This document shows positions 44,415 to 52,750 of a stretch of 64,000 nt of DNA, piece by piece. The translations under genes and the position numbers were made by a program. The stretch is from RYN-133 sp963754285 (GTDB taxonomy: Bacteria > Actinomycetota > Actinomycetes > Mycobacteriales > Jatrophihabitantaceae). Numbering within the stretch: the first letter of the stretch is position 1; each line of letters starts with the position of its first letter. The notes beneath the pieces were generated by a model. The model had not been told where the DNA came from. It saw nothing but the letters and a program-made list of their open reading frames with translations, and did no database searches. Location: positions 930,001-994,000 of the forward strand of contig CAVWFN010000007.1 of the NCBI GenBank assembly GCA_963754285.1. Reading direction: 5' to 3'.

Positions 44415-45980
44415 TCACGGCACGCGCGAACCTCGATCTCGCTCCTGCTCGATGACCTCGTCCAGGTCTTTGAGCCGATCGAGCCCGCGAAGCGGTTGTG
44501 CCATCCGGTGGTTGCCCCGCAATCGCTCGCGATTGCGATCGAGGAAGGCCCAATACCCGGCAGTGAACGGACAGGCGCTCTCGCCGACCCGCTTCTTCGG
44601 GTCGTAACGGCATTCGCCGCAGTAGTCGCTCATCCGGTCGATGTACGCGCCGCCACCTGCGTAAGGCTTGGTCGCCATCACGCCGCCGTCCGCGTACTGC
44701 GACATGCCGACGACGTTGGGCACCATCACCCAGTCGTAGCCGTCGACGAATGCGCGGTGGAACCAGTCGGTGACCGCGGTCGGCCGCCAACCGCGTTGCA
44801 TCGCGTAGTTGCCGAGCACCATGAGCCGCGGGATGTGATGCACCCAGCCGTGCTCGCGCACGCCGCGCAAGACGTGCTTGAGGCAGTTGGCGTCGACCGA
44901 TTCTTCGTCGTCGAGCGTGGCGAACCACTTCGGGACGGTGCCGGTCGCGTCGAGTGCGTTACGGCGCCGGTACTCATCGCCCTCGTGCCAGTACAGATGC
45001 CACACGTAGTCGCGCCAACCGAGGATCTGTCGGACGAATCCTTCGACGGACGCGATCGGCGCATCGCCTGCGCGATAAGCGGATTCTGCGCGCTGGACGA
45101 TTTCGATCGGGTCGAGCAGGCCGAGGTTGAGTGGCGCCGACAGCAGTGAGTGCGCCATCCAGTCATCGCCGCGCAGCATCGCGTCCTCGTGGGTGCCGAA
45201 GGACGGCAGCCGGTGCGCGATGAAGTCGCGCAGCACGTGCAACGCCTCGGCCCGCGTCGCAGCGAACCTGCGCGCGCCGTCAGTTCCGATGAACTGGACG
45301 TCGCCGGCGCGTTCCCAGGCGTCGAGGTCGTGGCGCACCTCGTCGTCGATCTCGTCCTCGTCGGGCCACCACGGTTCGGCCACGCCGAGCGTCTCGGACT
45401 TCGGCGGCGGTTCGCGGTTGTCGGCATCGAAGTTCCACCGCCCGCCGGCAGGTTCGGCGCCGTCCATCAGCACGTCGTGCCGACGCCGCGCGTCGCGATA
45501 GAAGTCTTCGAGCAGTAGCCGCTTGTCACCGCGCGACGACGCCCACGCCTCGAAGTCCGCGCGCAAGGTGGCGAACCCGCGCGCGGGTAATACCTCGACA
45601 CCGTCGAGGGATTCGACGAGTCGCTTGGCCGCCCACGACGTCGGGTGACACACCGAGACGGGCGTACGGACGGCGTCGCGGTAGGTGTCGCCGCGTACGT
45701 ACTCGCACTGGTCGCCGAGTTCAGCGGCGCGATGTCGCATTGCCGACAGCACCAGCTGCGCCTTGGCGCGATGGAACCTACGACGTGCAAAGACGGCCTT
45801 CGACTCGATCATCAACACCGGTTGTTGCGCGTCGTCGAGGAAGTGCCGTCCGAGTTGATCGCCGAACAGCCACCGTCGGGTCGTCAACGGGCCGTGCCCA
45901 GCTGTGCGCGGAGGAACTCGACCTTCGCCATGCCGGACGTGGCCCGCATCAGCTGTCGAACGCGGGTCTGCATGGCTCAC
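44415..45980 (-). CDS. Cryptochrome/photolyase-related protein, FeS-BCP (PhrB-like) type
   Basis: Up to 521 residues from GTG 45980; homology begins at RRWLFGDQLGRHFLDD (~residue 35), so a start nearer 45885 (TTG) is possible. It has the deoxyribodipyrimidine photolyase-related N-domain, then the FAD domain (EGFVRQILGWRDYVWHLYWH; MVPNVVGMSQYADGGVMATK). Cluster cysteines appear in ANCLKHVL, DYCGEC and SACPFT, the four ligands of the FeS bacterial cryptochromes/(6-4) photolyases. Likely repairs (6-4) photoproducts with light, or acts as a photoreceptor. Confidence 0.88.
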   Translation of the reverse strand: MSHADPRSTADAGHVRHGEGRVPPRTAGHGPLTTRRWLFGDQLGRHFLDDAQQPVLMIESKAVFARRRFHRAKAQLVLSAMRHRAAELGDQCEYVRGDTYRDAVRTPVSVCHPTSWAAKRLVESLDGVEVLPARGFATLRADFEAWASSRGDKRLLLEDFYRDARRRHDVLMDGAEPAGGRWNFDADNREPPPKSETLGVAEPWWPDEDEIDDEVRHDLDAWERAGDVQFIGTDGARRFAATRAEALHVLRDFIAHRLPSFGTHEDAMLRGDDWMAHSLLSAPLNLGLLDPIEIVQRAESAYRAGDAPIASVEGFVRQILGWRDYVWHLYWHEGDEYRRRNALDATGTVPKWFATLDDEESVDANCLKHVLRGVREHGWVHHIPRLMVLGNYAMQRGWRPTAVTDWFHRAFVDGYDWVMVPNVVGMSQYADGGVMATKPYAGGGAYIDRMSDYCGECRYDPKKRVGESACPFTAGYWAFLDRNRERLRGNHRMAQPLRGLDRLKDLDEVIEQERDRGSRVP

Positions 45981-46016
45981 CTGATACCCGCGTCGAGGCC
46001 GCAGTCAACCGACCAG

Positions 46017-46379
46017 TCAATCGAGCAGTCGCACGACGGCGTCGAGCAGTTCGCGATCGAGCGGTAGCCAGTCGAGATCGTCCAGCTCGCCGCGACCGAC
46101 CCACCGGAGTGAATCGTGGTCGGTCGAGGCGGTGACGGATCCGCTGATCAGCTCGGCCTGCCACAGCTGCAGAGTGATCTTGGCGTCGCCGGCCACCGCC
46201 AGCCGATCGCCGCACTCGATCTCGATGGCGAGTTCCTCGCGGCACTCGCGCACCAGCGCCTGCTGCGGGCTCTCGCCCGGCTCGACCTTGCCGCCGGGGA
46301 ACTCCCAGCCCAGTGGCGTGACCCGACGCGCCGCGAGCACCCGTCCGTCGTGCACCAGCGCCGCCGCGACCACGTCCAT
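46017..46379 (-). CDS. MutT-type Nudix hydrolase
   Basis: 120 residues. The Nudix box is GGKVEPGESPQQALVRECRE followed by ELAIEI (GX5EX7REUXEEXGU with Ala for the last Gly). The N-terminus VVAAALVHDGRVLAARR and the FPGGK context fit (d)CTP/8-oxo-dGTP pyrophosphatases of the MutT group. Compact length is normal. Expected to cleanse oxidised nucleotides; exact substrate unproven. Confidence 0.9.
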   Translation of the reverse strand: MDVVAAALVHDGRVLAARRVTPLGWEFPGGKVEPGESPQQALVRECREELAIEIECGDRLAVAGDAKITLQLWQAELISGSVTASTDHDSLRWVGRGELDDLDWLPLDRELLDAVVRLLD

Positions 46380-46428
46380 CGCGCGACGGTAGCGCCCGAC
46401 TGCGGCTTCAGACCCTCCGGCGCAGCCG

Positions 46429-46833
46429 CTAGTGAGCGGGGACGCTCCAGCGGATCACCGGATCGCGCAGCCGAGCGCAGCACGGCAGGCCGTCGTCGTC
46501 GGTCAGGTCGACATCGGCGACCACCTCGTCGGCGTCCGGCACGTCGGCCAGCATCAGCTTCGCGCGGCGGAACATCGCGAACTCGCGGCCGTCGTACTCG
46601 CCCCAGGTCAGGTAGAGGAAGCGCTCGCCACGTCGGCCATGCACCGCCGGGCCACGGAAGTCGCGCTCGTCGTCGAGCTCGACCACGCGCACGTCCGCCT
46701 CCCACCGCGCCAGGTCGGCATCGCCGGGCACCAGCCCCTCGGGGCGCGACCCCACCTGCAGCGCTACGTGTACGTCGTGGTTCGGCCCGCACACCCGGCC
46801 GGGCAGTTTGTGCCCGTTGATGACGACCCGCAT
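46429..46833 (-). CDS. DUF5990-like protein
   Basis: 134 residues from ATG 46833 (MRVVINGHKLPGRVCGPNHD); an ATG 24 bases upstream is possible. Conserved-looking segments: VHVALQVGSRPEGLVPGDA, FRGPAVHGRRGERFLYLTWG, FAMFRRAKLMLADV and CCARLRDPVIRWSVP. I associate this pattern with DUF5990, a small actinobacterial family of unknown function. It diverges from the TauE/SafE gene. Confidence 0.65.
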   Translation of the reverse strand: MRVVINGHKLPGRVCGPNHDVHVALQVGSRPEGLVPGDADLARWEADVRVVELDDERDFRGPAVHGRRGERFLYLTWGEYDGREFAMFRRAKLMLADVPDADEVVADVDLTDDDGLPCCARLRDPVIRWSVPAH

Positions 46834-46916
46834 GCAGGCGATTGTGCCCACGGTCACCGGCAGGCGAACAGATCCGGTCGGATGCCCACGAATGATCGTC
46901 GTCCGATCCTGGCAGG

Positions 46917-47678
46917 GTGAGCGCAGTGAGCGCAGTGATCGAGTGGGCCTTCCTGCTCGGCTCGGGCGTCGTCGCCGGGGTGATCGGCACCGCCGGCGGG
47001 ATCACCTCGCTGGTCGCCTATCCGGCCCTGCTGGCGGTCGGATTACCGCCGCTCGCCGCGAACGTCACCAACTCTGTCGCGCTGCTCGGCAGCGGGATCG
47101 GATCAGCAGCTCGCGCCGCTCCCGACATCTCCGGGCACGCCGGCACGTTGCGCAGGTGGCTTCCACCAATGGTCCTGCTCTCGCTCGCCGGCGCCGTAGT
47201 GCTGGTGATGACACCGGGGTCGATCTTCGCCCGAGTCGTCCCGTTCCTCGTCGCGACCGGCTCGGTGATCCTGTTGCTCCAGCCGCTGATCGATCGTTGG
47301 CAGACGCGACGCGACATCCGTCCGAACCGCGCGCTTGTAGCGGTGGCCGGTGCCGGCGTGGCCGCCTACAACGGCTATTTCGGCGCCGGCTCGGGCATCC
47401 TGCTCGTCGCGCTGTTGCTGCTGACGACCGAGTCGGCGCTGCACCGTGCCAACGCCCTCAAGAACGTCATGTTCGTCGTGTCGGACACGCTGCCGGCTGT
47501 GGTCTTCGCAGTCTTCGGAACGGTGGTGTGGCATGCGGTCTGGCCGCTCGGGATCGGCGCCTTCGTGGGCGGCACGATCGGGCCGACGGTCGCCCGGAGC
47601 GCGCGGCCGGACGTGCTGCGCGTGGCGATCTCCGCGTGCGGGCTGATCCTCGCCGGCTATCTGTTCGTGAACCCGTAA
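46917..47678 (+). CDS. TauE/SafE-family membrane transporter
   Basis: About 250 residues with seven to eight membrane helices; typical motifs GVIGTAGGITSLVAYPALLA near the N-terminus and GAGVAAYNGYFGAGSGILLV in the second half. Three in-frame GTG codons occur in a gtgagcgca repeat (46917, 46926, 46935); 46926 is better spaced from GGCAGGG. Family members export sulfite or organosulfonates or move other anions. Substrate not assignable. Confidence 0.87.
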   Translation: MSAVSAVIEWAFLLGSGVVAGVIGTAGGITSLVAYPALLAVGLPPLAANVTNSVALLGSGIGSAARAAPDISGHAGTLRRWLPPMVLLSLAGAVVLVMTPGSIFARVVPFLVATGSVILLLQPLIDRWQTRRDIRPNRALVAVAGAGVAAYNGYFGAGSGILLVALLLLTTESALHRANALKNVMFVVSDTLPAVVFAVFGTVVWHAVWPLGIGAFVGGTIGPTVARSARPDVLRVAISACGLILAGYLFVNP

Positions 47679-47792
47679 CGCCTGACGCAAGCAACTCACG
47701 CTGGTCGAACGGGGAGTTCGCCAGGACCAGGCGGTCAACAAATGCAGGCCCGACAAGGTCGGCCTCACCCTTATCGGCATACGATCCGAAAT

Positions 47793-48365
47793 ATGTACGT
47801 CGCGAGCACCGCGGAAGCCAACGAGTTCCTCGACACCGACGCGCTCGCGTTGCTGATCGGGATGCTGCTCGACCAGCAGATCCCGATGGAGAAGGCCTTC
47901 ACGTCGCCGTCCGTGCTGCGCGAGCGGCTCGGGCGCGAGCTCGACGCGACCGAGCTCGCGACCTACGACGCCGACAAATTCGAAGCGATCTTCCGTACCC
48001 CGCCGGCGCTGCACCGCTTCCCGGCTGCGTTCGCGAAGCGTGTGCAGGCACTCGCGCAGGTGTTGGTCGACCAGTACGACGGCCGAGCCGAGAACGTGTG
48101 GACGGGTGCTGCCGACGGCAACGACCTCGTCAAGCGCATCGGTGGGCTGCCCGGCTTCGGCGAGCAGAAAGCCAAGATCTTCGTCGCGCTGCTGGGCAAG
48201 CAGTTCGACGTGCAGCCGTCCGGTTGGCGCGCGGCAGCCGGTGCCTACGGCGAGGCCGGTTCGTTCCGGTCGGTCGCCGATGTGGTCGACGACGCCTCGC
48301 TCACTAAGGTCCGCGACTTCAAGAAACAAGCAAAGGCGGCCGCGAAGGCCCAGTTGCGGAGGTAG
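47793..48365 (+). CDS. HhH-GPD-type base-excision DNA repair protein
   Basis: 190 residues from ATG 47793; only six bases separate a TACGAT -10-like hexamer from the ATG, hinting at a leaderless transcript. Helix-hairpin-helix region LVKRIGGLPGFGEQKAKIFV, upstream of a helix where the family aspartate would lie. No FeS cysteine loop is present. N-terminal LLIGMLLDQQIPMEKAF resembles the glycosylase substrate-binding helix. Probably a DNA glycosylase; lesion specificity unknown. Confidence 0.82.
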   Translation: MYVASTAEANEFLDTDALALLIGMLLDQQIPMEKAFTSPSVLRERLGRELDATELATYDADKFEAIFRTPPALHRFPAAFAKRVQALAQVLVDQYDGRAENVWTGAADGNDLVKRIGGLPGFGEQKAKIFVALLGKQFDVQPSGWRAAAGAYGEAGSFRSVADVVDDASLTKVRDFKKQAKAAAKAQLRR

Positions 48366-48414
48366 ACTCTCCGCACCCCCGACCGTGCAGTTGCGCGCGC
48401 CGAGGGGGTGGGCC

Positions 48415-48600
48415 ATGACCGACGAGATCGCTGACGTCAGCGCTGAAGTCGTTGCCGCGCACACCACCAACGCCCGCTCGCGCTGGATCCTCGCGCGCTT
48501 CGCCGGCGCGATCGCAGCGTGTTACCGCACGATGGATCCGGTCGTCGCCCAAGTGGTCGCCGAGCCCGGCGTCGCACCGATTGTGTCGCCGGACGACTGA
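48415..48600 (+). CDS. Small hypothetical protein
   Basis: 61 residues from ATG 48415, with GGGGGTGG upstream. Sequence MTDEIADVSAEVVAAHTTNA then RSRWILARFAGAIAACYRTM, ending VVAQVVAEPGVAPIVSPDD; no membrane helix, no known motif. It converges with trpG, leaving two bases between the stops. No family is recognised. Confidence 0.5.
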   Translation: MTDEIADVSAEVVAAHTTNARSRWILARFAGAIAACYRTMDPVVAQVVAEPGVAPIVSPDD

Positions 48601-48602
48601 CT

Positions 48603-49259
48603 TCAGCCCACTGCGAATGCGCCGGCGCGCATCGCCTCGACCTCGCCTGCCAGCCGCTCGACCAGCGCGTCGTCGACGCGTGCCCCGCAGCGCGCCACCC
48701 AGTTCGCGACGATGCGGTGCCCGCCCTGCGTGAGCACCGACTCGGGATGGAACTGCACCCCGTCGATCGGCAGGCTCGCGTGCCGCAGTCCCATCACGAC
48801 ACCGGACTCGGTCTGCGCCGTCACCACGATCTCCGGCGGCAACGCGTCGGCTTCGACTGCCAGCGAGTGGTAGCGCGTCGCGACGAACGGTGACGGCAGG
48901 CCCGCGAGCACGCCCGTCCCGTCGTGGAACACCGTCGAGGTCTTGCCGTGCAGCAGCTCAGGCGCGCGCACGACGGGCGCACCGAACACCGCGCCGATCG
49001 CCTGGTGACCGAGGCACACTCCGAACAGCGGCAGCGCTCGCTCGGCGCACGCGGTCACGAACGCCATCGAGACTCCCGCCTCGTACGGCGTGCCCGGCCC
49101 GGGGGAGAGCAGCACCCCGTCGACACCCAGCGCGTCGAGCTCGTCCGGCGAGACGGCGTCGTTGCGGCGCACCTGCGCCTCGACCCCGAGCTGGCCCAGG
49201 TACTGGACGAGGTTGTAGACGAAGCTGTCGTAGTTGTCGACGACCAGGACCCGCGTCAT
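48603..49259 (-). CDS. trpG: Anthranilate/4-amino-4-deoxychorismate synthase glutamine amidotransferase subunit
   Basis: 218 residues: a class I amidotransferase. N-terminal VLVVDNYDSFVYNLVQYLG, oxyanion segment LSPGPGTP, nucleophile Cys82 in FGVCLGHQAIG, His/Glu in DGVQFHPESVL. It supplies ammonia to TrpE or PabB. No synthase subunit is adjacent; the position beside crgA and sortase matches Rv0013, which is usually labelled trpG/pabA. The ATG overlaps the stop of the small membrane protein (ATGA). Confidence 0.9.
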   Translation of the reverse strand: MTRVLVVDNYDSFVYNLVQYLGQLGVEAQVRRNDAVSPDELDALGVDGVLLSPGPGTPYEAGVSMAFVTACAERALPLFGVCLGHQAIGAVFGAPVVRAPELLHGKTSTVFHDGTGVLAGLPSPFVATRYHSLAVEADALPPEIVVTAQTESGVVMGLRHASLPIDGVQFHPESVLTQGGHRIVANWVARCGARVDDALVERLAGEVEAMRAGAFAVG

Positions 49260-49420
49260 TTCTCACCCGGGACGGTGACCTGGTTGATCGGCAGGTGCGG
49301 CTCGATCCACGGGAAGATCACGAAGAACAACAGCGCGGTGACAGCGAGGAACAGCACCAACACCCCGGCGAGCTTCAGCGCGAGATTGCCGGGCAGGTGC
49401 CGCCAGATCCAGACGTACAT
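49256..49420 (-). CDS. Small single-helix membrane protein between sortase and trpG
   Basis: 54 residues from ATG 49420, which shares one base with the sortase stop (TGATG). Sequence MYVWIWRHLPGNLALKLAGV then a hydrophobic helix LVLFLAVTALLFFVIFPWIE and a short tail. Overlaps on both sides (TGATG, ATGA) indicate translational coupling from sortase to trpG. Such a small protein recurs at this place in actinobacteria; function unknown. Confidence 0.75.
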   Translation of the reverse strand: MYVWIWRHLPGNLALKLAGVLVLFLAVTALLFFVIFPWIEPHLPINQVTVPGEK

Positions 49421-50235
49421 CAGTTGCTCACCTGGCCGTAGAGCGCGGTGATGCCGGCCGGCATCGAGAGCCCGTGCGCCTTGATCGTCTCGGCGAGCAT
49501 GCCGTGCAGCACCATGCGGTGGGTCGCCGTGAACTTCGGATGACAGGTGGTGAGCGTGATCCACGCCTTCGTCGGGGTCACCCCGGGGTGATCAGGAACG
49601 GGGTAGAGCACGTTCCCGTCGGACGGATCGACGATCTCGCGGCCGGGGACGCCGTAGGAGTCGACCGCAGCGATGTTTCCCGGCTGCCCCTCGATGCGGT
49701 AGACGAACCAGTCCGACTTCGTCTGGATGATCACCGCGTCGCCGGCCTGCACCTGGTCGAGGTTCAGGAACGGCTCGCCCTTGCCGACCCGGTGTCCGGC
49801 GACGCCGAAGTTGCCGACCTGCCCGGGCAGCGCGGTATCGGTGTAGTGGCCGGGTCCCTTCTCGAGGTCGGCGTCGGACGTGCCCTGCACGATGGCGTAG
49901 CCGTAGTCGCGGCCCAGCCGCGGGATGTAGATGTAGGCGATCCCGGTGCCGTCCGGCAGCGTCGGCGACGACTGGCCGGGCAGGGGCAGCAGCGGATCCT
50001 TGGTCGTGTCCTGCCATTCGTGTTTGAGCGCGGTCTTCACCTGGGCCTGCGCGCGGTCGGCGAAGTAGTTGGTCACATAGACCTCATAGACGACGAACAG
50101 CAGCACGACGACGCCGGCGGTGATGAGCAGCTGGCCGAGACCACGCAGCACGAAGCGCACCCGATCGGCCCAGGTCGTGCGGCGCCGCGGCGCCGGGCCA
50201 TGCCGGGGCGTCGCCTCGTCCGTCGTGTCGACCAT
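49420..50235 (-). CDS. Class E sortase
   Basis: 271 residues. Cytoplasmic basic N-tail, membrane anchor ~33-55 (LGQLLITAGVVVLLFVVYEV), then the sortase barrel with catalytic His148 (GVAGHRVGKGEPF), Cys231 (TLTTCHP) and Arg240 (HRMVLHG). Class E enzymes attach proteins with LAXTG-type signals to the wall or pilins in high-GC Gram-positives. No sorting-signal substrate was seen in the window. Confidence 0.92.
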   Translation of the reverse strand: MVDTTDEATPRHGPAPRRRTTWADRVRFVLRGLGQLLITAGVVVLLFVVYEVYVTNYFADRAQAQVKTALKHEWQDTTKDPLLPLPGQSSPTLPDGTGIAYIYIPRLGRDYGYAIVQGTSDADLEKGPGHYTDTALPGQVGNFGVAGHRVGKGEPFLNLDQVQAGDAVIIQTKSDWFVYRIEGQPGNIAAVDSYGVPGREIVDPSDGNVLYPVPDHPGVTPTKAWITLTTCHPKFTATHRMVLHGMLAETIKAHGLSMPAGITALYGQVSN

Positions 50236-50261
50236 CAGGTCCTCATCTTCTCTGACACGCG

Positions 50262-50999
50262 CTACTTGGCCACATGCGCGTACTGCAACGTGATCGATCC
50301 GGTGTACGCCGGCACAGCAACGTCGGTCGATTCGACGGTGTACCCGAGGCCGTAGTAGCCGGCGGCTTGCTTGAACAGCTTCACGCCCGGCGACTGGTCA
50401 AGCGCTGCGGTCATGGTCCGGGACGGCCCGATGGCCGCAACCCTGAACGGGGGAGAGAACACCTCGCCGTTGAGCAACAGGGTGTTCCCGACGCACCGCA
50501 CGGCGCTCGTCGCGATCACCCGCTGGCCCGCGATCGTCATCGCCTCGCCGCCGCCGGCCCACAGCGCATTGACCACCGCCTGCAGATCGCTCTGGTGAAC
50601 GACGAGCTGGTTCGGGTCGACCCCGGCAGCCGTCGCGGCACTGGCCGCCGACGGGCTCGCGTCGTCGAGGATGACGATCAGGCCCGGCCCGTGCAGCGCA
50701 GTGAGCCCGCCCGGTTCGTGCAGGGGCGCGGCCTCGGCCTGCAGCCGCGCAACCGCGCCGTCACTGCGTCCGGCGAGCCGGGTCGCCGAGGTGACCTGGG
50801 CGCGCAAGCCGGCGTACTGGGCGTCCAGCCCGCGCACGCGCGCTTCGGCCGAGGTCACGAGATCGCGCAGGTTGGCGGTGCCGGGCGGCCGCAGATCGGT
50901 GCCGCCCGAGTCGTGCGCGCTGACCGCGAAGCCGAAGCCGGCGACGAGGCACACGACCGGGACGAGCGCACGCCAGGCCTGCGACGGGCGCAGCTGCAT
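50262..50999 (-). CDS. DUF881 family protein
   Basis: 245 residues: an N-terminal membrane helix (ALVPVVCLVAGFGFAVSAHD), a coiled coil (~40-95), then the DUF881 core with GPGLIVILDDA, DLQAVVNALWAGGGEAMTIA, GQRVIATSAVRCVGNTLLLN and PFRVAAIGPSRTM. DUF881 proteins are membrane-anchored, YlxW/YlxX-like, and sit in division-related clusters with crgA and sortase. Role unknown. Confidence 0.88.
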   Translation of the reverse strand: MQLRPSQAWRALVPVVCLVAGFGFAVSAHDSGGTDLRPPGTANLRDLVTSAEARVRGLDAQYAGLRAQVTSATRLAGRSDGAVARLQAEAAPLHEPGGLTALHGPGLIVILDDASPSAASAATAAGVDPNQLVVHQSDLQAVVNALWAGGGEAMTIAGQRVIATSAVRCVGNTLLLNGEVFSPPFRVAAIGPSRTMTAALDQSPGVKLFKQAAGYYGLGYTVESTDVAVPAYTGSITLQYAHVAK

Positions 51000-51091
51000 G
51001 GCAATTCCGTCTCTGCTCGGCGGCGTAGGCGTGTCGGCGTCTACGCTAACCCGTAGAGCCCAACCGCCGATGCGTCGCGCAGGAGTCGACA

Positions 51092-51370
51092 GTGCCGAAG
51101 TCCAAAGTCCGCAAGAAGTCAGACGTCGCGGCCCGTCCGCAGTCTCTGGCGACGGGCGCGCGTACGAGCAAGGTGATGGCGCCGAGCCCCAGCTGGTACC
51201 CGGTCACGATGGTCGTGATCATGCTGCTCGGCCTGGCCTACCTCGTCGTGTACTACCTCACCAACAGCGGCCAGGGCGTGCCGGTCATGGAAGATCTCGG
51301 CGCCTGGAACTTCGCGGTCGGGTTCGGCGTGATGATGCTCGGATTGATCATGGCGGTCCGCTGGCGGTGA
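51092..51370 (+). CDS. crgA: Cell division protein CrgA
   Basis: 92 residues from GTG 51092: a basic N-tail (PKSKVRKKSD), two membrane helices (WYPVTMVVIMLLGLAYLVVY and WNFAVGFGVMMLGLIMAVRW), and the conserved VPVMEDLGAWN loop. CrgA recruits FtsZ/PBP components and regulates septation in actinomycetes. Position next to DUF881/sortase/trpG matches Rv0011c. Confidence 0.95.
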   Translation: MPKSKVRKKSDVAARPQSLATGARTSKVMAPSPSWYPVTMVVIMLLGLAYLVVYYLTNSGQGVPVMEDLGAWNFAVGFGVMMLGLIMAVRWR

Positions 51371-51384
51371 CGCCGGCTCGCGTC

Positions 51385-51455
51385 CACAGCGTTTTCCACG
51401 GCTGTGATTACACGCCTGTAGTTCATCCCCAGGTGGGGATAAGTCTGTGGACGCA
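51385..51455. promoter_or_regulatory. DnaA-box-like cluster and palindrome upstream of the PH-domain gene
   Basis: Within 70 bases are gtccacagc (51382-51390), ttttccacg (51392-51400), the palindrome atccccaggtggggat (51425-51440) and ctgtggac (51445-51452). The first, second and last resemble actinobacterial DnaA boxes in both orientations. oriC itself should lie beyond gyrB, outside the window. Could be a DnaA-titration or control site, or chance. Confidence 0.3.
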
Positions 51456-51870
51456 GTGACCGCACCCACGCTGCGCTTCAGTCCGGACCGCCGCCTCACG
51501 GCACTGGCCGGCCTGGGCGCGCTCGTCGCAGCCGTGCTGGCTCCTCAGCACGGGCGACGCGCCGGGCCGGCTGCTGTTCGCGACGGCCGCGCTGGTGCTG
51601 CTCGGCTACGTCGCGGGGGATCTGATCTGGTCACCGCGGCTGGCCGCCGACCAGGCCGGGCTGCGCATCCGCACGCCGTTCACCCGCGCCGACCTCGCCT
51701 GGGCAACTGTCGAGGACGTGCGTGCGGATGTCCGCAGCCGGTACGGGCTGCGCAGCACGACCCTCGAGGTCGACGCGGGCGAGGTGTTCGTGGTCTTCAG
51801 TCGGCGCAGCCTCGGCGTCGATCCCGAGACCGCGGCGGCACTGATGGCGACGATGCGTCCGCCCCGCTGA
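51447..51870 (+). CDS. PH-domain membrane protein, Rv0010c-like (frame broken near 51545)
   Basis: From GTG 51447 (or 51456) one frame gives the first membrane helix (LTALAGLGALVAAVLA). The sense then continues one base later as LLSTGDAPGRLLFATAALVL and the PH-domain part (LRIRTPFTRADLAWATVEDV, LRSTTLEVDAGEVFVVFSRR). 424 nt equals 141 codons plus one base, so a single extra base near 51535-51555 explains it; the repaired length (140) fits the family. Translation of only the 3' part from 51595 would lose the helix. Error versus real mutation is undecided. Confidence 0.65.
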
Positions 51871-51874
51871 GCCC

Positions 51875-52735
51875 TCAGAAACCGCCTGCTGCGGTGCGGA
51901 CGGCCACCACGAGCACGACCAGCACGACGAGAGCGCCGAACCCGGCCAGTTGCAGCCGGTCGGGGATGCGGCGGCGCGCGGAGGGCCACCCGCCGATCGC
52001 GAGCCCGCACAGCGCGCCGGTGACGAATCCGCCGATGTGGCCCAGCCGCGAGATGCCTGCGACAGAGAACGTGAACGCGAAGTTCAAGACGATGATCCCG
52101 ATCAGGTACTGCAGATCAAGGTTGAGCCGCCGCACGAGCACCAGGCAGGCACCGAGCAGGCCGAACAGCGCGCCGGACGCCCCGACCACCGGCACGAGCG
52201 CGGCACCGAAGGCGTAGATCGCGGCCCCGCCGCCGAGCGCCGACACCACATACACGAGCAGGAAGCGCCACCAGCCGATCTCGCGTTCCAGGTAGGGCCC
52301 GACGAACACCAGCGAGAGCATGTTCACCGCGATGTGCAGCAGGTTCGCGTGCAGGAACGCCGCCGTCGCCAGCCGGAAGTACTCGTTGGAGTGATAGACG
52401 GCGTAGGGCAGCAGCTGCCAGTCCTGGAACAGCCGGCTGTATTCGGGCTGGTTGATGCCGCGCGGTGAGGGCAACGCGGTGGCGAGGTAGACCGCGACAT
52501 TCAGGACGACGAGCGTGATCGTGACGTAGGGCGGGGCGTCGCGCAGCACGGCACCGACCGAGTTGCGCAGCGGCCGCTGGGTCTTACGCCCGATCGCGGC
52601 GTCGTCCGGACAGTGGAAGCCCACTGACGCAGGACGCATGCATTCGGGGCAGATGGGCCGATCGCAACGGGTGCACCGCACCCCGGCCTCGCGGTTGGGA
52701 TGGCGGTAGCAGTGCGCCACCCCGGTCTCGGTCAT
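51875..52735 (-). CDS. Rhomboid-family intramembrane serine protease with N-terminal zinc finger
   Basis: 286 residues. B-box-like zinc finger at the N-terminus (CYRHPNREAGVRCTRCDRPI, CPEC, FHCPDD), then six to seven helices. Rhomboid motifs: HANLLHIAVNML (loop 1/TM2), catalytic Ser in VVGASGALFGLLGA, catalytic His in RLGHIGGFVTG. Cleaves membrane proteins within the bilayer; substrate unknown. Convergent with the PH-domain gene, four bases apart. Confidence 0.93.
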   Translation of the reverse strand: MTETGVAHCYRHPNREAGVRCTRCDRPICPECMRPASVGFHCPDDAAIGRKTQRPLRNSVGAVLRDAPPYVTITLVVLNVAVYLATALPSPRGINQPEYSRLFQDWQLLPYAVYHSNEYFRLATAAFLHANLLHIAVNMLSLVFVGPYLEREIGWWRFLLVYVVSALGGGAAIYAFGAALVPVVGASGALFGLLGACLVLVRRLNLDLQYLIGIIVLNFAFTFSVAGISRLGHIGGFVTGALCGLAIGGWPSARRRIPDRLQLAGFGALVVLVVLVVAVRTAAGGF

Positions 52736-52750
52736 CGCAGCCGCAGTACC

